Positions 34,923 to 43,916 are shown, numbered from the stretch's first letter. The stretch: DNA of 64,000 nt from an uncultured Nonlabens sp. (GCF_947495285.1 NZ_CANLXZ010000003.1:62001-126000), one strand, 5' to 3'. Made by a program: numbers and translations. Notes: a model not told the origin generated them from the letters alone.

Positions 34923-37900
34923 TCACTTTATATCTTTAAGTAGCTCTTTAATAGCTCGATCGAGTTGTTGATCTATACCGTTATCGATTTTACTAGGCAT
35001 ATTCTTAACCTCGATTAAAGGCTCTGTCTGGTTGTTTTCCATCCATTTTCCATTTATATCTTTGGCACTTATAGGGACTACACCCCAATAAGAGCCGTCT
35101 GGTAAGACTTCCCATCCTGCAAAACTACAAGTACCAGGTGTAGGCATACCTACTGTTTTACCTATTTTAAGGTCTGTGTAACCACATGCAAAACAATGTC
35201 CGTCGCTATACTGAGCCTCATTAATCATAGCTAGTGTAGGTTTTACCCATCTAGAGGTAGGCTCTCCTCCTACGATCTTATCCTCAGTCTCATAGGTAAT
35301 AAATGGTGTGCCAGTAAAGAACATGGCTAGGTCTGCAACGAGGTCTCCACCACTATTAAAACGAGTATCAATAATCATTGCTTTACGGTCAAAGTATTTA
35401 CCCATCATCTTTTCATATATATCGCGATAAGGTCCATCACCCATACCTGGTATGTGTACATAACCTAGTTGACCATTACTTTTCTTTGTAACTTCTTCTT
35501 CATTTTGTTTTACCCATCTTTTATAAAGAAGCCTATTTTGAGCACCTAAAGTTATAGGCTTTACGGTAAGCGTCTTATTCTTTTTACTTTGAGGGTCGTT
35601 AATTTCTAACAAGGTAAATTTTCCTGATTTTCGATTTAAGTATTGTGCTATGTCTTTAGAAGCGCTTAGCGTCTCGCCATCTATTTTTTCAATGACCATA
35701 CCTGGTTTAATATCAAATCCATATTTATCTAGTGGACCTCCTTTGATAACCTCTGTTATTTTAATTCCATCAGTCTTATGATTATAATCCATAAATATTC
35801 CTAAGGATGCGGTAGCGTCTTTGTTCTTCATGGCAATACTAGCACTCCTTGCACCGGCATGAGATACATTAAGTTCTCCTAACATTTCTGACAGTAACTC
35901 TGTAAATTCATGACTATTTCCTACATATGGTAAATGCTTACCATACTCTTTTTTCATTAAATTCCAGTCGATACCGTGAAAATCTGGATGGTAGAAAATA
36001 GCATTAGTACGTATCCATACATGATCAAACATGGCCTGACGCTGTGCAACGGCATCATATTCCATCTCTCCAGATATTCTTACTCCTGTTTTCTTATTCT
36101 TACTTAGATCTATTTTAGATATACTACCGCCACTTAAAAGAAATAGGTTTTTTTGTTCTTTATCCCATTGTAAGCTACCAGAAGAAGCGTTCAATTTTAT
36201 CGCCATTTTAGTTTCCTTAGTTCTCAGGTCTGTCATCCATAAATTTAATTTACCTTCAAATCTAGTTAGGTAATACAACTTGCTGCCATCTTTAGATAGT
36301 ATGGCATCTCTAAGACTAGAGGAGTGAATGGTAAAACGTTTTGTTCTATCCTTCATCTCGTCCCAATCAAATTCTAGACTTTTTATGGTGTCTTTCTCCT
36401 TTTCTTTATCTCCTTTTTTCTTGTTTTTATCCTTGTTCTTATTTCCGCCTTTTTTATTTGTCTGGCCAGATAGTTTCTCAATTTGTTTGTTAAGCGCATA
36501 TTCTTCTTTGCTTAGGTTAAACTCGTCCCATGCATCTTGTGTAAAGAACATACTGTACACATCGCTTTGAGAAGAACCGCTAGTGGCATAAGACTTTAAA
36601 CCATCACGATTAGAAAACCATATCATTTGCTTACCACCATTCACCCATTGTGGACTCGAGTCATAATAACCACTATCATTAAGGTTAACTCTCTTAGAAC
36701 CATCTGCAGCGAGTAAGATAACCTCGCTATTGTTAAGTGACAGGCTCCATTGCATAAGTAGCCATTTACTATCTGGACTCCATGTAAAATATTTGTCTCC
36801 ATCTCTCATATGAAATAAATCTTCAGGCGTCATTAATGTAACGGCATCACCAGATTTTACATCTTTGATTATAAGAGTACGTCGGTCTTCTATAAAAGCA
36901 AGTTTCTTACCATCTGGTGAGTATTTTGCCAGATAATTATCTTTACCGTTTTCTAGTACCGCTGTTTCTTTTATTAAAGTAGAAGCAAAGAAAAAAGGCT
37001 CTTCTTTACGCGTTTTTTCTGTTTTATAAATACTCCATTTGCCATTGCGCTCACTACTGTAAACTATGGACTTACCGTCTGGTCCCCAGGTTACAAAACT
37101 TTCTGCCTCGGGCGTGTTAGTAATTCTCTTAGTAAATGACTGGTCTACTGAGGTTACAAAAACCTCTCCTCTCGCTATAAAAGCAATTTCTTTACCATCT
37201 GGTGATACAGACATCTCACTCACACCTCCATTTATAGAAATAAATTTATCGCTATTACTTATGGCTTGTGTAGTAATATTTACTTGAAGTTTTTTAGGCG
37301 CTTCTCCTTCTTTCATGGTATAGAGTTTACCATCGTGACTAAAACTTAATACTCCATTACCATAAGAGAGAAAACGTACAGGATGTAGATTAAATGATGT
37401 TAACTGTTCTCTTTTAGAATTATCTGCTAGATAGGCTTTAAAGATGTTAAAATTACCGCTGCTCTCACTCAAGTAATAATAGGCATCTTCTTTATCGTTG
37501 AATACTGGCATTCTATCCTCTCCTTTATAATCTGTCAGCATTTTATGCGTGTTAGTCACAACATCATAACTCCATATATCTCTAGCAATACTGGACTCTT
37601 GGTGTTTTCTCCATATATTCTCACCACCTTTTTTATCATGATATAAAATCGTATTACCGTCTTTACTCATATTTAAAAATTCTGCCGGAATAGTAAATAC
37701 TTGATCTACTCTACCGCCGTTCACTGCCACTTTATAAACTTCTGGTTGTGAACCTGTAGGATACTGTCTGTGATTTACGGCATCCATGCGCACCGCACCG
37801 AATAAGATCTCCTTATCATGATGAGAAAAAGTAAACGGCTGCTCGTCTGTAGAATGATAAGTAAGTCTGGTCGCTGCACCTCCATTTGCACTCATTACAT

Positions 37901-38168
37901 ACACGTCAAAATTACCATAACGGTTAGACGCAAACGCTATTTGAGAACCGTCTTTACTCCACACAGCCTGATAATCATGCGCCTCATGAAAGGTTAATTG
38001 CTGCGCATCTCCACCTTGAGAGGCCACCTTGTATAAATCTCCTTTATAAGTAAAAACTATTTGAGAACCATCTGGTGATATGGTATTGTGTCGCAGCCAT
38101 CCTGCGTCTTGCTGTGCGTGTACTACTGCAACGGTAAGTAGCAGTACCCATGTAAAAATGGATTTCAT
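34923..38168 (-). CDS. tricorn-type protease with PD40 propeller, PDZ and S41 domains
   Basis: 1081 residues with a signal peptide ending VHAQ. The first two thirds hold WD40-like/PD40 beta-propeller repeats (SPDG, WSPDSK, LAFIED motifs). A lysine-rich low-complexity stretch (about 570-595) links to further propeller blades, then a PDZ domain (about 780-860) and the S41/tricorn peptidase core, with the nucleophile serine in QYSDGH (about residue 987) and NSGGD in front of it. It should degrade peptides in the periplasm. Its neighbours show no clear partner. Homologues of this size are usual in flavobacteria. The specificity is not visible. Confidence 0.88.
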   Translation of the reverse strand: MKSIFTWVLLLTVAVVHAQQDAGWLRHNTISPDGSQIVFTYKGDLYKVASQGGDAQQLTFHEAHDYQAVWSKDGSQIAFASNRYGNFDVYVMSANGGAATRLTYHSTDEQPFTFSHHDKEILFGAVRMDAVNHRQYPTGSQPEVYKVAVNGGRVDQVFTIPAEFLNMSKDGNTILYHDKKGGENIWRKHQESSIARDIWSYDVVTNTHKMLTDYKGEDRMPVFNDKEDAYYYLSESSGNFNIFKAYLADNSKREQLTSFNLHPVRFLSYGNGVLSFSHDGKLYTMKEGEAPKKLQVNITTQAISNSDKFISINGGVSEMSVSPDGKEIAFIARGEVFVTSVDQSFTKRITNTPEAESFVTWGPDGKSIVYSSERNGKWSIYKTEKTRKEEPFFFASTLIKETAVLENGKDNYLAKYSPDGKKLAFIEDRRTLIIKDVKSGDAVTLMTPEDLFHMRDGDKYFTWSPDSKWLLMQWSLSLNNSEVILLAADGSKRVNLNDSGYYDSSPQWVNGGKQMIWFSNRDGLKSYATSGSSQSDVYSMFFTQDAWDEFNLSKEEYALNKQIEKLSGQTNKKGGNKNKDKNKKKGDKEKEKDTIKSLEFDWDEMKDRTKRFTIHSSSLRDAILSKDGSKLYYLTRFEGKLNLWMTDLRTKETKMAIKLNASSGSLQWDKEQKNLFLLSGGSISKIDLSKNKKTGVRISGEMEYDAVAQRQAMFDHVWIRTNAIFYHPDFHGIDWNLMKKEYGKHLPYVGNSHEFTELLSEMLGELNVSHAGARSASIAMKNKDATASLGIFMDYNHKTDGIKITEVIKGGPLDKYGFDIKPGMVIEKIDGETLSASKDIAQYLNRKSGKFTLLEINDPQSKKNKTLTVKPITLGAQNRLLYKRWVKQNEEEVTKKSNGQLGYVHIPGMGDGPYRDIYEKMMGKYFDRKAMIIDTRFNSGGDLVADLAMFFTGTPFITYETEDKIVGGEPTSRWVKPTLAMINEAQYSDGHCFACGYTDLKIGKTVGMPTPGTCSFAGWEVLPDGSYWGVVPISAKDINGKWMENNQTEPLIEVKNMPSKIDNGIDQQLDRAIKELLKDIK

Positions 38169-38280
38169 AAATTTTAATTATCGGTTTATATTGATAGCAT
38201 TAGTTGGTCTAAAATACTCGTTCTAGATTAAAAAGTTACACTGTACAATTGAATAAATTATTAAAGGTGGGATAGGTGTT

Positions 38281-38298
38281 CCGCTTTCGCGAAAGCGG
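38281..38298. repeat. dispersed palindrome, copy 8 (intergenic)
   Basis: CCGCTTTCGCGAAAGCGG, an 18-bp palindrome further flanked by TT/AA, between the tricorn and YchJ genes, 28 bp past the YchJ stop. Confidence 0.9.
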
Positions 38299-38326
38299 AA
38301 TTAAAATCAATGATTATTCTACTATT

Positions 38327-38716
38327 CTACTCTTGTGCATCTAGATAAACCCAGTGTCCTTTTTCTTTACTAAAACGAGAGTTTTCTTCTATAATCTGTA
38401 CACTTCCATTTTCCATAAAAAAGGCTTTAAAATAAACAGTTCCCGCAGCATCGCTTGCCGTTCCTGCAGTATGATTAATGACATCTAGCTGTACCCATTC
38501 TACAGTTTTAATCCACTGTGCAGTTTCTTTATCATCTCTCTTTGATGGTCTGGTGCTGCTGTGATGGCTCTTGCTTAAATAATCTATATCGCCTAGAACA
38601 AATGCGCTATACCTAGACCTCATCAACTCTTGAGCTGTTGTTGCTTTAGAAATATCCAGATGCACTTTTTCACAACAGTTTTTATAAAGTTTTTCTGGGT
38701 TACAGGGACACTGCAT
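38327..38716 (-). CDS. YchJ-family (SEC-C motif) protein
   Basis: 129 residues starting with the cysteine-rich SEC-C zinc motif (CPCNPEKLYKNCC, residues 3-15), followed by the YchJ NTF2-like domain with TAQELMRSRYSAFVLGDIDYL. The cysteines should bind zinc. The family's exact role is unknown; a similar motif in SecA binds SecB. It lies 18 bp downstream of an unrecognised gene on the same strand. Confidence 0.88.
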   Translation of the reverse strand: MQCPCNPEKLYKNCCEKVHLDISKATTAQELMRSRYSAFVLGDIDYLSKSHHSSTRPSKRDDKETAQWIKTVEWVQLDVINHTAGTASDAAGTVYFKAFFMENGSVQIIEENSRFSKEKGHWVYLDAQE

Positions 38717-38734
38717 ATGGTTCGATTTTTACTT

Positions 38735-39094
38735 TTAATGAAGCAACTCTTTATTCTCACGTATTCTATAGGCCTGTTCCATTCCTAGAAACTCAGGATC
38801 TTCATGCTTCTCTGACCAGAAACCGTCTAACAAATTTGTAGACAGACATTTATAAACCACTACTCCTTTAAAAACTGTAGCGTCCTCTCCTTTATAATTA
38901 AAATTAATCACGAGTATTTGATCTTTAAAAAAACCGGTCCCTTCTTGCAACTGGTTACCACTTATGCGCCATTGCGCGATAATTCTATCATTAGAATCGA
39001 TAGACAAGGTAAGCTCTCCTTCATAACTACTTTTAAAAGCGTCTTGATTATAACCTTTTATGATATAATTTCCTGCCAGTTCTCCTACAGTCAT
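38735..39094 (-). CDS. small beta-rich protein of unknown function
   Basis: 119 residues, no signal peptide. The sequence alternates hydrophobic and polar residues in short strands (ELAGNYIIKGY, GELTLSID, RIIAQWRISG, ILVINFNYKGE) with Gly and Trp placed as in a small lipocalin- or avidin-like barrel; this is a fold guess only. It sits 18 bp upstream of the YchJ gene and is likely cotranscribed. I do not recognise the family. Confidence 0.65.
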   Translation of the reverse strand: MTVGELAGNYIIKGYNQDAFKSSYEGELTLSIDSNDRIIAQWRISGNQLQEGTGFFKDQILVINFNYKGEDATVFKGVVVYKCLSTNLLDGFWSEKHEDPEFLGMEQAYRIRENKELLH

Positions 39095-39149
39095 GCTATC
39101 CCTATTTTAATGCAAATGTAAGTTCTATCACTTTGACATCTATAACAAC

Positions 39150-39157
39150 TACCTTTG
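39150..39157 (+). promoter_or_regulatory. -7 element of the small basic-protein gene
   Basis: TACCTTTG fits TAnnTTTG and ends 12 bp before the first of two possible ATGs (39170 and 39176). Confidence 0.55.
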
Positions 39158-39175
39158 TAAATATATTAAATGACC

Positions 39176-39337
39176 ATGGCTAAAAAAGGAAGAGAGAAAA
39201 ACACAAAGAATAAAGGAAAGCATAGTGTCCTAGTAGAACGTGTAAAGAACAAAAAACGTAAAGAAAAAGAAGACCGTAAAGCCAGACTTAAGGCGATAAC
39301 AAAAGCCGCTCAAAAAGCCAGTCAAGGAGAAAAATAG
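39176..39337 (+). CDS. small lysine-rich basic protein, 53 residues
   Basis: Too short for the usual gene finders. Starting at the second ATG (39176) it reads MAKKGREKNTKNKGKHS and continues as a highly charged helix with Lys and Arg on most turns (VERVKNKKRKEKEDRKARL). The first ATG at 39170 would add two residues and lies very close to the predicted transcription start. The gene has a TAnnTTTG promoter of its own. Such proteins may bind RNA, DNA or the ribosome; that is inference from charge only. I know no named family. Confidence 0.6.
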   Translation: MAKKGREKNTKNKGKHSVLVERVKNKKRKEKEDRKARLKAITKAAQKASQGEK

Positions 39338-39413
39338 TATTTTTTTAAGATAAATGAGCAGTTAGAGCTTTTTTAATAACTTCTTTTTATCAATTTATGG
39401 GTTTAAACTGTTC

Positions 39414-39421
39414 TAATTTTG
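39414..39421 (+). promoter_or_regulatory. -7 element of the esterase lipoprotein gene
   Basis: TAATTTTG, 26 bp before the ATG at 39448. It lies inside an alternative frame starting at 39397, which argues against that longer start. Confidence 0.55.
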
Positions 39422-39447
39422 TAGCTCAAAATAATTATCTATTTTAC

Positions 39448-40275
39448 ATGTCCTTAAAAAATTTCTTTTTGTTTTTATCTACGGGCCTATTGTTAGGCAG
39501 TTGTTCTGTAAAAAAGTTTAAGAACTTAGATTATAACGCACCTCAAATAAAAGAAACTCCTGCACCTACTTTAAACGTTTTTTCTAAAAGAAAACCTACA
39601 GACTCTTTACAACCTGTATTGATATTTGTTTACGGCGGTAACTGGAACAGTGGTAAAAAAGAAATTTACAACCGTGTAGGTCGTAATTTTGCTAATCACG
39701 ATATAACGGTAGTAATTCCTGATTATACTAAAAGTCCTGTCGCTAGTTATGACGACATGACACTTCAAATAGCTCAGGCAATTAAATGGACACAAGAAAA
39801 CATTAAGGACTATTCTGGAGATGCTAACAAGATCTATTTAACTGGGCACAGTGCTGGTGGTCATCTTGCAGCACTAGCGGTAATGAATAAAAAATACCAG
39901 ACAGACCCTAACGATATAAAAGGTATTGTACTTAATGACGCGGCTGGTCTAGATATGTACACCTATTTCTTAGAAAATAAGCCTACAAAGAAAGAAAACT
40001 ATATAAGCACATGGACTCTTAATCCTAAAACATGGAAAGAAGCCTCTCCATACTATCATATAGATGAGACTACACCAGAAATTAAAATCTATAACGGTAC
40101 AAAGACCTATACCTCCATATTAGAAGGGAATGAGTTATTTCTTGATAAACTAAAAGATTACCAGCCAGAGGCTCATATTAATTATCTGGATAAAAAACAC
40201 TCTGCTATGGTGATACAAATGTTTTTCCCATGGAATGACATGATAGACGAGATAGTGACTTTTATGAAACAATAA
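39448..40275 (+). CDS. alpha/beta hydrolase lipoprotein (esterase-like)
   Basis: 275 residues from ATG 39448. The signal ends in the lipobox LLGSC, so the enzyme is anchored by lipid. The hydrolase fold shows an oxyanion motif YGGNWNSG (in place of HGGG), the nucleophile serine in GHSAGGHLAA, an Asp later (NDAAGLDMY) and a C-terminal His (KKHSAM). It resembles BD-FAE and kynurenine-formamidase-like esterases. The natural substrate is unknown. A longer frame from 39397 is rejected because the promoter -7 box lies within it. Confidence 0.85.
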   Translation: MSLKNFFLFLSTGLLLGSCSVKKFKNLDYNAPQIKETPAPTLNVFSKRKPTDSLQPVLIFVYGGNWNSGKKEIYNRVGRNFANHDITVVIPDYTKSPVASYDDMTLQIAQAIKWTQENIKDYSGDANKIYLTGHSAGGHLAALAVMNKKYQTDPNDIKGIVLNDAAGLDMYTYFLENKPTKKENYISTWTLNPKTWKEASPYYHIDETTPEIKIYNGTKTYTSILEGNELFLDKLKDYQPEAHINYLDKKHSAMVIQMFFPWNDMIDEIVTFMKQ

Positions 40276-40309
40276 AACCATATACCTCGAGTAGATGGTA
40301 TTTTTACAT

Positions 40310-41899
40310 ATGATTGATCTAGAAATTTCAAATAGTTTTTACAATTCACTACCTAAGGATTCTATAGAAGATAATTACACTCGTCAAGTAAATAATGCAG
40401 CCTATTCACTAGCGACACCCTTAAGTTTTCCTAAAAGTAGATTAATACATATATCAGATCTAGCAACAGAATTAGGTTTTACTGAAAAGCAAATACAGTC
40501 TCCAGAATTCCTTAATCTATTTACTGGACAACATCCATACCCTGAAACAAAATCATATGCAATGGCATATGCTGGACACCAATTCGGCAATTGGGCAGGA
40601 CAGTTAGGTGATGGTCGGGCTATTAATTTATTTGAAATAATACATAATAAAAACCGTTGGGCTTTTCAATTAAAAGGTGCTGGCCCTACACCATATTCCC
40701 GCAGTGGCGATGGGCTCGCTGTTCTTAGATCTAGCATAAGAGAACACCTATGTAGTGAGGCCATGCATCATTTAGGCATACCTACTACTCGATCATTATC
40801 GCTTTCTTTGAGCGGTGAAGAAGTATTGCGCGATATGCTTTACGATGGTAATGCAGCTTATGAAAAAGGAGCTATAGTATGTCGTGTGGCACCTAGTTTT
40901 ATACGTTTTGGTAATTTTGAACTGGCCGCTGCCACAAGCGATACCGATTTACTTAAAAATCTAGCCGACTACACTATAACTACCTTTTTTACTGATATTA
41001 AATCTACCGGTAAAGATGCCTATTTACAATTCTTTAAAAAAGTTACAGACCGTACTCTAGAAATGATCATGCACTGGCAGCGCGTGGGTTTTGTGCATGG
41101 TGTAATGAATACCGATAACATGTCCATTCTAGGACTTACCATAGATTACGGACCTTATGGATGGTTAGAACCATATGATCATGGCTGGACACCTAATACT
41201 ACAGATAGCCAGTTTAAAAGATATAGATATGGAGCACAACCAGAAATAGGTCTTTGGAATCTTTTACAATTAGCAAATTCTTTGTTTCCCCTTATTAAAG
41301 ACGCTGCACCTTTACAAGATATTCTAGACAGTTATAAGACTAATTATCAAGTGCAGTATCTGGAATTAATGATGAATAAAATAGGTATCTACCATGCACA
41401 TAATCAGGATCGTGATTTGATACAGTCTCTAGAAGAGCATCTACATTTACATGAAACAGACATGACTATTTTTTATAGAGAACTAAGTAAGATCCATATA
41501 GAAACCTCTTTAGATAACGCCTTTGCAATAATTTCTGTTGCTTTTTATAATCGTAAACATTTATCTGACCTACATAAAGACGCATGGATCAGATGGTTAA
41601 AAGACTACCTGGCTAGATTACAATTTGATGTGGAACAAAGTGTAATTGATAATATCGCTTTCGCGAAAGCGAGAACAAAAAAAATGAATGCTATAAACCC
41701 TAAGTATGTACTAAGAAACTATATCTCTCAATTAGTTATAGAAGATGCTGAAAAGGGAGATTACAAGCTGCTTAATCAGATTTACACCATGTTGCAAAAT
41801 CCATATGAAGAACAGCCAGAATACATTAAATGGTACGCCTTGCGTCCAGAATGGGCACGATCTAAGGTGGGTTGCAGTAAACTGAGCTGCAGTAGTTAA
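40310..41899 (+). CDS. selO: SelO-family protein adenylyltransferase (pseudokinase fold)
   Basis: 529 residues from ATG 40310 (an ATG 15 bp upstream is possible). The SelO core is clear: GDGRAINLFE, the AMP-binding LKGAGPTPYSR, SEAMHHLGIPTTR, and HGVMNTDNMSI with the metal-binding Asn and Asp. SelO transfers AMP from ATP to Ser, Thr or Tyr of proteins and helps in oxidative stress. Two C-terminal cysteines (CSKLSCSS) occupy the place of the selenocysteine or cysteine pair known in the family. A palindrome copy (41656-41671) reads Ala-Phe-Ala-Lys-Ala near residue 450. It is 35 bp after the esterase gene. Confidence 0.93.
   Translation: MIDLEISNSFYNSLPKDSIEDNYTRQVNNAAYSLATPLSFPKSRLIHISDLATELGFTEKQIQSPEFLNLFTGQHPYPETKSYAMAYAGHQFGNWAGQLGDGRAINLFEIIHNKNRWAFQLKGAGPTPYSRSGDGLAVLRSSIREHLCSEAMHHLGIPTTRSLSLSLSGEEVLRDMLYDGNAAYEKGAIVCRVAPSFIRFGNFELAAATSDTDLLKNLADYTITTFFTDIKSTGKDAYLQFFKKVTDRTLEMIMHWQRVGFVHGVMNTDNMSILGLTIDYGPYGWLEPYDHGWTPNTTDSQFKRYRYGAQPEIGLWNLLQLANSLFPLIKDAAPLQDILDSYKTNYQVQYLELMMNKIGIYHAHNQDRDLIQSLEEHLHLHETDMTIFYRELSKIHIETSLDNAFAIISVAFYNRKHLSDLHKDAWIRWLKDYLARLQFDVEQSVIDNIAFAKARTKKMNAINPKYVLRNYISQLVIEDAEKGDYKLLNQIYTMLQNPYEEQPEYIKWYALRPEWARSKVGCSKLSCSS
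41656..41671. repeat. dispersed palindrome, copy 9 (inside selO)
   Basis: CGCTTTCGCGAAAGCG in the selO frame, read as Ala-Phe-Ala-Lys-Ala in the C-terminal helical region, followed directly by a basic stretch. Confidence 0.9.
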
Positions 41900-42173
41900 A
41901 AAATAAACGTAAACCTAAATAATTATCCTTCTCTCATTTACCATATGCTCTAATTAGTTTGTGATTTCATTATCCCCATCAGGTCTTGAAAATAAAAAAG
42001 TTATAAAAATCAATTATAACAATACCATTAAAGCACTCAACAATAAGATCGTTGCACTTATCATTTTAAACTCAGCTATATTTTTATAAGCTGAGTTCGA
42101 TTAAAGTTTATCTCCTTATTCAAAAGCGAGATAAAAACAATCTATGTTAAAACTACATAACAATTCTTTTTAT

Positions 42174-42207
42174 ATGGAATTATTCCATAAATTTGGAAAT
42201 ATTCCAA
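42174..42207 (+). promoter_or_regulatory. paired operators around the exonuclease promoter
   Basis: Site 1 is ATGGAAT-T-ATTCCAT (42174-42188), a perfect 15-base inverted repeat; site 2 is TTGGAA-ATA-TTCCAA (42193-42207). Their centres are 19 bp apart. The -7 box TAAATTTG (42188-42195) starts at the last base of site 1 and overlaps the first bases of site 2, so a protein bound at both sites would cover the promoter. The GTG start is at 42221. Confidence 0.75.
42188..42195 (+). promoter_or_regulatory. -7 element of the exonuclease/GIY-YIG gene
   Basis: TAAATTTG matches TAnnTTTG, 25 bp before the GTG start, between the two inverted repeats. Confidence 0.65.
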
Positions 42208-42220
42208 TTTTAAAGCCCGC

Positions 42221-43621
42221 GTGAATTTTAAAGAACAAATATATAGTGTTGTAGATATTGAAACTACTGGTAATAGAATGAGTGGTAATCGCATTACAGA
42301 AATTTGTATTGTGCGACTGCTAGGTGATCAAGTCCTAGAAAAATATACGACTCTAGTAGATCCAGAAATATTAATTCCAGATTTTATAACCGGACTCACT
42401 GGTATTGATAATGAAATGGTGGCAGCTGCACCTCTATTTGCTGATGTTGCCGTAGAAATAGAACGCATGACACGCGACAGTATCTTTGTGGCACATAATG
42501 TTAACTTTGATTACAACATTATACGCAACGAGTTTAAGAGACTGGGGCATGATTTTAAGCGTAAAAAACTTTGTACTGTGAGACTTTCCAGAGAACTCAT
42601 CCCTGGTATGAATTCTTATAGCCTAGGTAAACTTTGTAATTCTCTAGGCATCTCATTAAATAACAGACACCGTGCAGAAGGTGATACTGACGCAACTGTA
42701 ATTCTATTTAAAAAACTACTCGAGAAAGATGTGGATGGTACTGCTTTTACTAATTTTTTAAAAGGTAGTAATAAAGAGGGTACTTTCCCTCCACACTTAG
42801 ATCGTGCTCAATTTCATGATCTACCAGAGGTGCCTGGTGTATACCTTTTTAAAAATCAAGCTCGCAAGGTAATTTATGTGGGTAAAGCCATCAACCTGCG
42901 CAAGCGAGTACTTTCTCATTTTTATTCTAAAACGAGTAAGTCTTATTTAATGTGTCAAGAGATTTATTACATAGAACACATACCTACCGGTAATGAGCTA
43001 GTCGCATTATTACAAGAAGCAGATTTAATTCAAGAATACTATCCTAAATTTAACAGTGCACAAAAGAAACCACGCAAGGCTTATCAAATTTTACATTATA
43101 AAAATCAAATAGGCGTTATTCAATTTGCTGTAGGACTTGTTAAATCTTATGATTACTCTGTAGTGACCCACTATGATCGTGCTCATGCTGTTGAACAATT
43201 AGAAAAACTATGTGCCGATTTTAATTTATGCCCTAGATACTGTAGTTTTAAAACTCCTGAGGATTGTAAAAATCATTATAAATTACAAAAGTGTAAAGGA
43301 GTCTGTAAAAAGGAAGAGTTAGTATCTCTTTACAATATAAGAGCTAACCAAGCGATCAAGGCTTTACACAACCAGAATCCTAATTATATTATTAAACAAA
43401 AAGGTAGAACTATTGAAGAATCTTGCTTTGTAATGGTTAAAGATGGAGAGTATCAAGGTTATGGATTTGTAGATCAATATGCATCTATTTCTTCTATAGA
43501 AGATTGTGAAGATTACATAGATCGCAAAGCTGCAAATTACCATACCAACCAGATTATACGTTCTTATCTAAAAAAATATGGAGTGCAAAATGTCGTTTAT
43601 GATCCAGCAGAAATAAAGTAG
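42221..43621 (+). CDS. DEDDh exonuclease fused to a GIY-YIG nuclease domain
   Basis: 466 residues from GTG. The first 170 residues are a DnaQ-type 3'-5' exonuclease (DIETTG near residue 14, NFDYN near 93, and HRAEGDTDAT near 157). A GIY-YIG domain follows (about 205-285: PGVYLFKNQARKVIYVGKAINLRKRV), as in UvrC and Cho nucleases. A Cys-rich stretch after it (CPRYCSF, KCKGVCKK) may bind metal. The two activities in one chain suggest a repair enzyme that nicks and trims DNA. Neither of two close paired operators nor the isolated position links it to known repair genes. Confidence 0.88.
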   Translation: MNFKEQIYSVVDIETTGNRMSGNRITEICIVRLLGDQVLEKYTTLVDPEILIPDFITGLTGIDNEMVAAAPLFADVAVEIERMTRDSIFVAHNVNFDYNIIRNEFKRLGHDFKRKKLCTVRLSRELIPGMNSYSLGKLCNSLGISLNNRHRAEGDTDATVILFKKLLEKDVDGTAFTNFLKGSNKEGTFPPHLDRAQFHDLPEVPGVYLFKNQARKVIYVGKAINLRKRVLSHFYSKTSKSYLMCQEIYYIEHIPTGNELVALLQEADLIQEYYPKFNSAQKKPRKAYQILHYKNQIGVIQFAVGLVKSYDYSVVTHYDRAHAVEQLEKLCADFNLCPRYCSFKTPEDCKNHYKLQKCKGVCKKEELVSLYNIRANQAIKALHNQNPNYIIKQKGRTIEESCFVMVKDGEYQGYGFVDQYASISSIEDCEDYIDRKAANYHTNQIIRSYLKKYGVQNVVYDPAEIK

Positions 43622-43760
43622 TCCATAATTTACTGTTTTTATTACACTATGTCATAGTTAACACACGATTAAATAATAAATAATAGTAAATCATGTTAAA
43701 TTTTAATAATTATTTAAAAAATACTATGCGTGCATCGTATTATATTTGACAAAAAAAAGC
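43622..43760. other. spacer with promoter of the 41-codon gene
   Basis: 139 bp, A+T-rich; the -7 box at 43741-43748 is the only feature I can support. Confidence 0.5.
43741..43748 (+). promoter_or_regulatory. -7 element of the 41-codon gene
   Basis: TATATTTG fits TAnnTTTG; the ATG follows 12 bp later, giving a leader of only a few bases. Confidence 0.6.
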
Positions 43761-43886
43761 ATGGATTTAATCACATCAAAAAACGGATACAGCGACTATA
43801 AAAGAAAGACAATAGAAGAACTAGAAGACACTCATGAAGAGTCTCCTAAACAAAGTTCTAACACACGTTTTCAAAGTTATTTATAA
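43761..43886 (+). CDS. small acidic protein, 41 residues
   Basis: ATG 43761 to TAA 43884-43886. The peptide starts MDLITSKNGYSDYKRK, has an acidic middle (TIEELEDTHEES) and ends NTRFQSYL. It has no membrane helix. A -7 box 12 bp upstream and a terminator 6 bp downstream frame it as a transcription unit of its own. I do not recognise it. It could be a small regulatory protein, or the RNA itself could be the active product; the sequence cannot decide. Confidence 0.6.
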   Translation: MDLITSKNGYSDYKRKTIEELEDTHEESPKQSSNTRFQSYL

Positions 43887-43891
43887 TTTAA

Positions 43892-43916
43892 AAATCCGAT
43901 CTCCCGATTGGATTTT
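43892..43916 (+). terminator. terminator of the 41-codon gene
   Basis: Arms AATCCGATC / GATTGGATT (one wobble) with loop TCCC and a tail of five or six T. Confidence 0.8.

Larger units (their letters stand above)
41900..42220. other. gene-free stretch before the exonuclease gene
   Basis: 321 bp. A hairpin AACTCAGCT...AGCTGAGTT (42069-42097) lacks a T run and is not a clear terminator; paired inverted repeats with a -7 box (42174-42207) lie just before the nuclease start. I see no gene. Confidence 0.6.
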
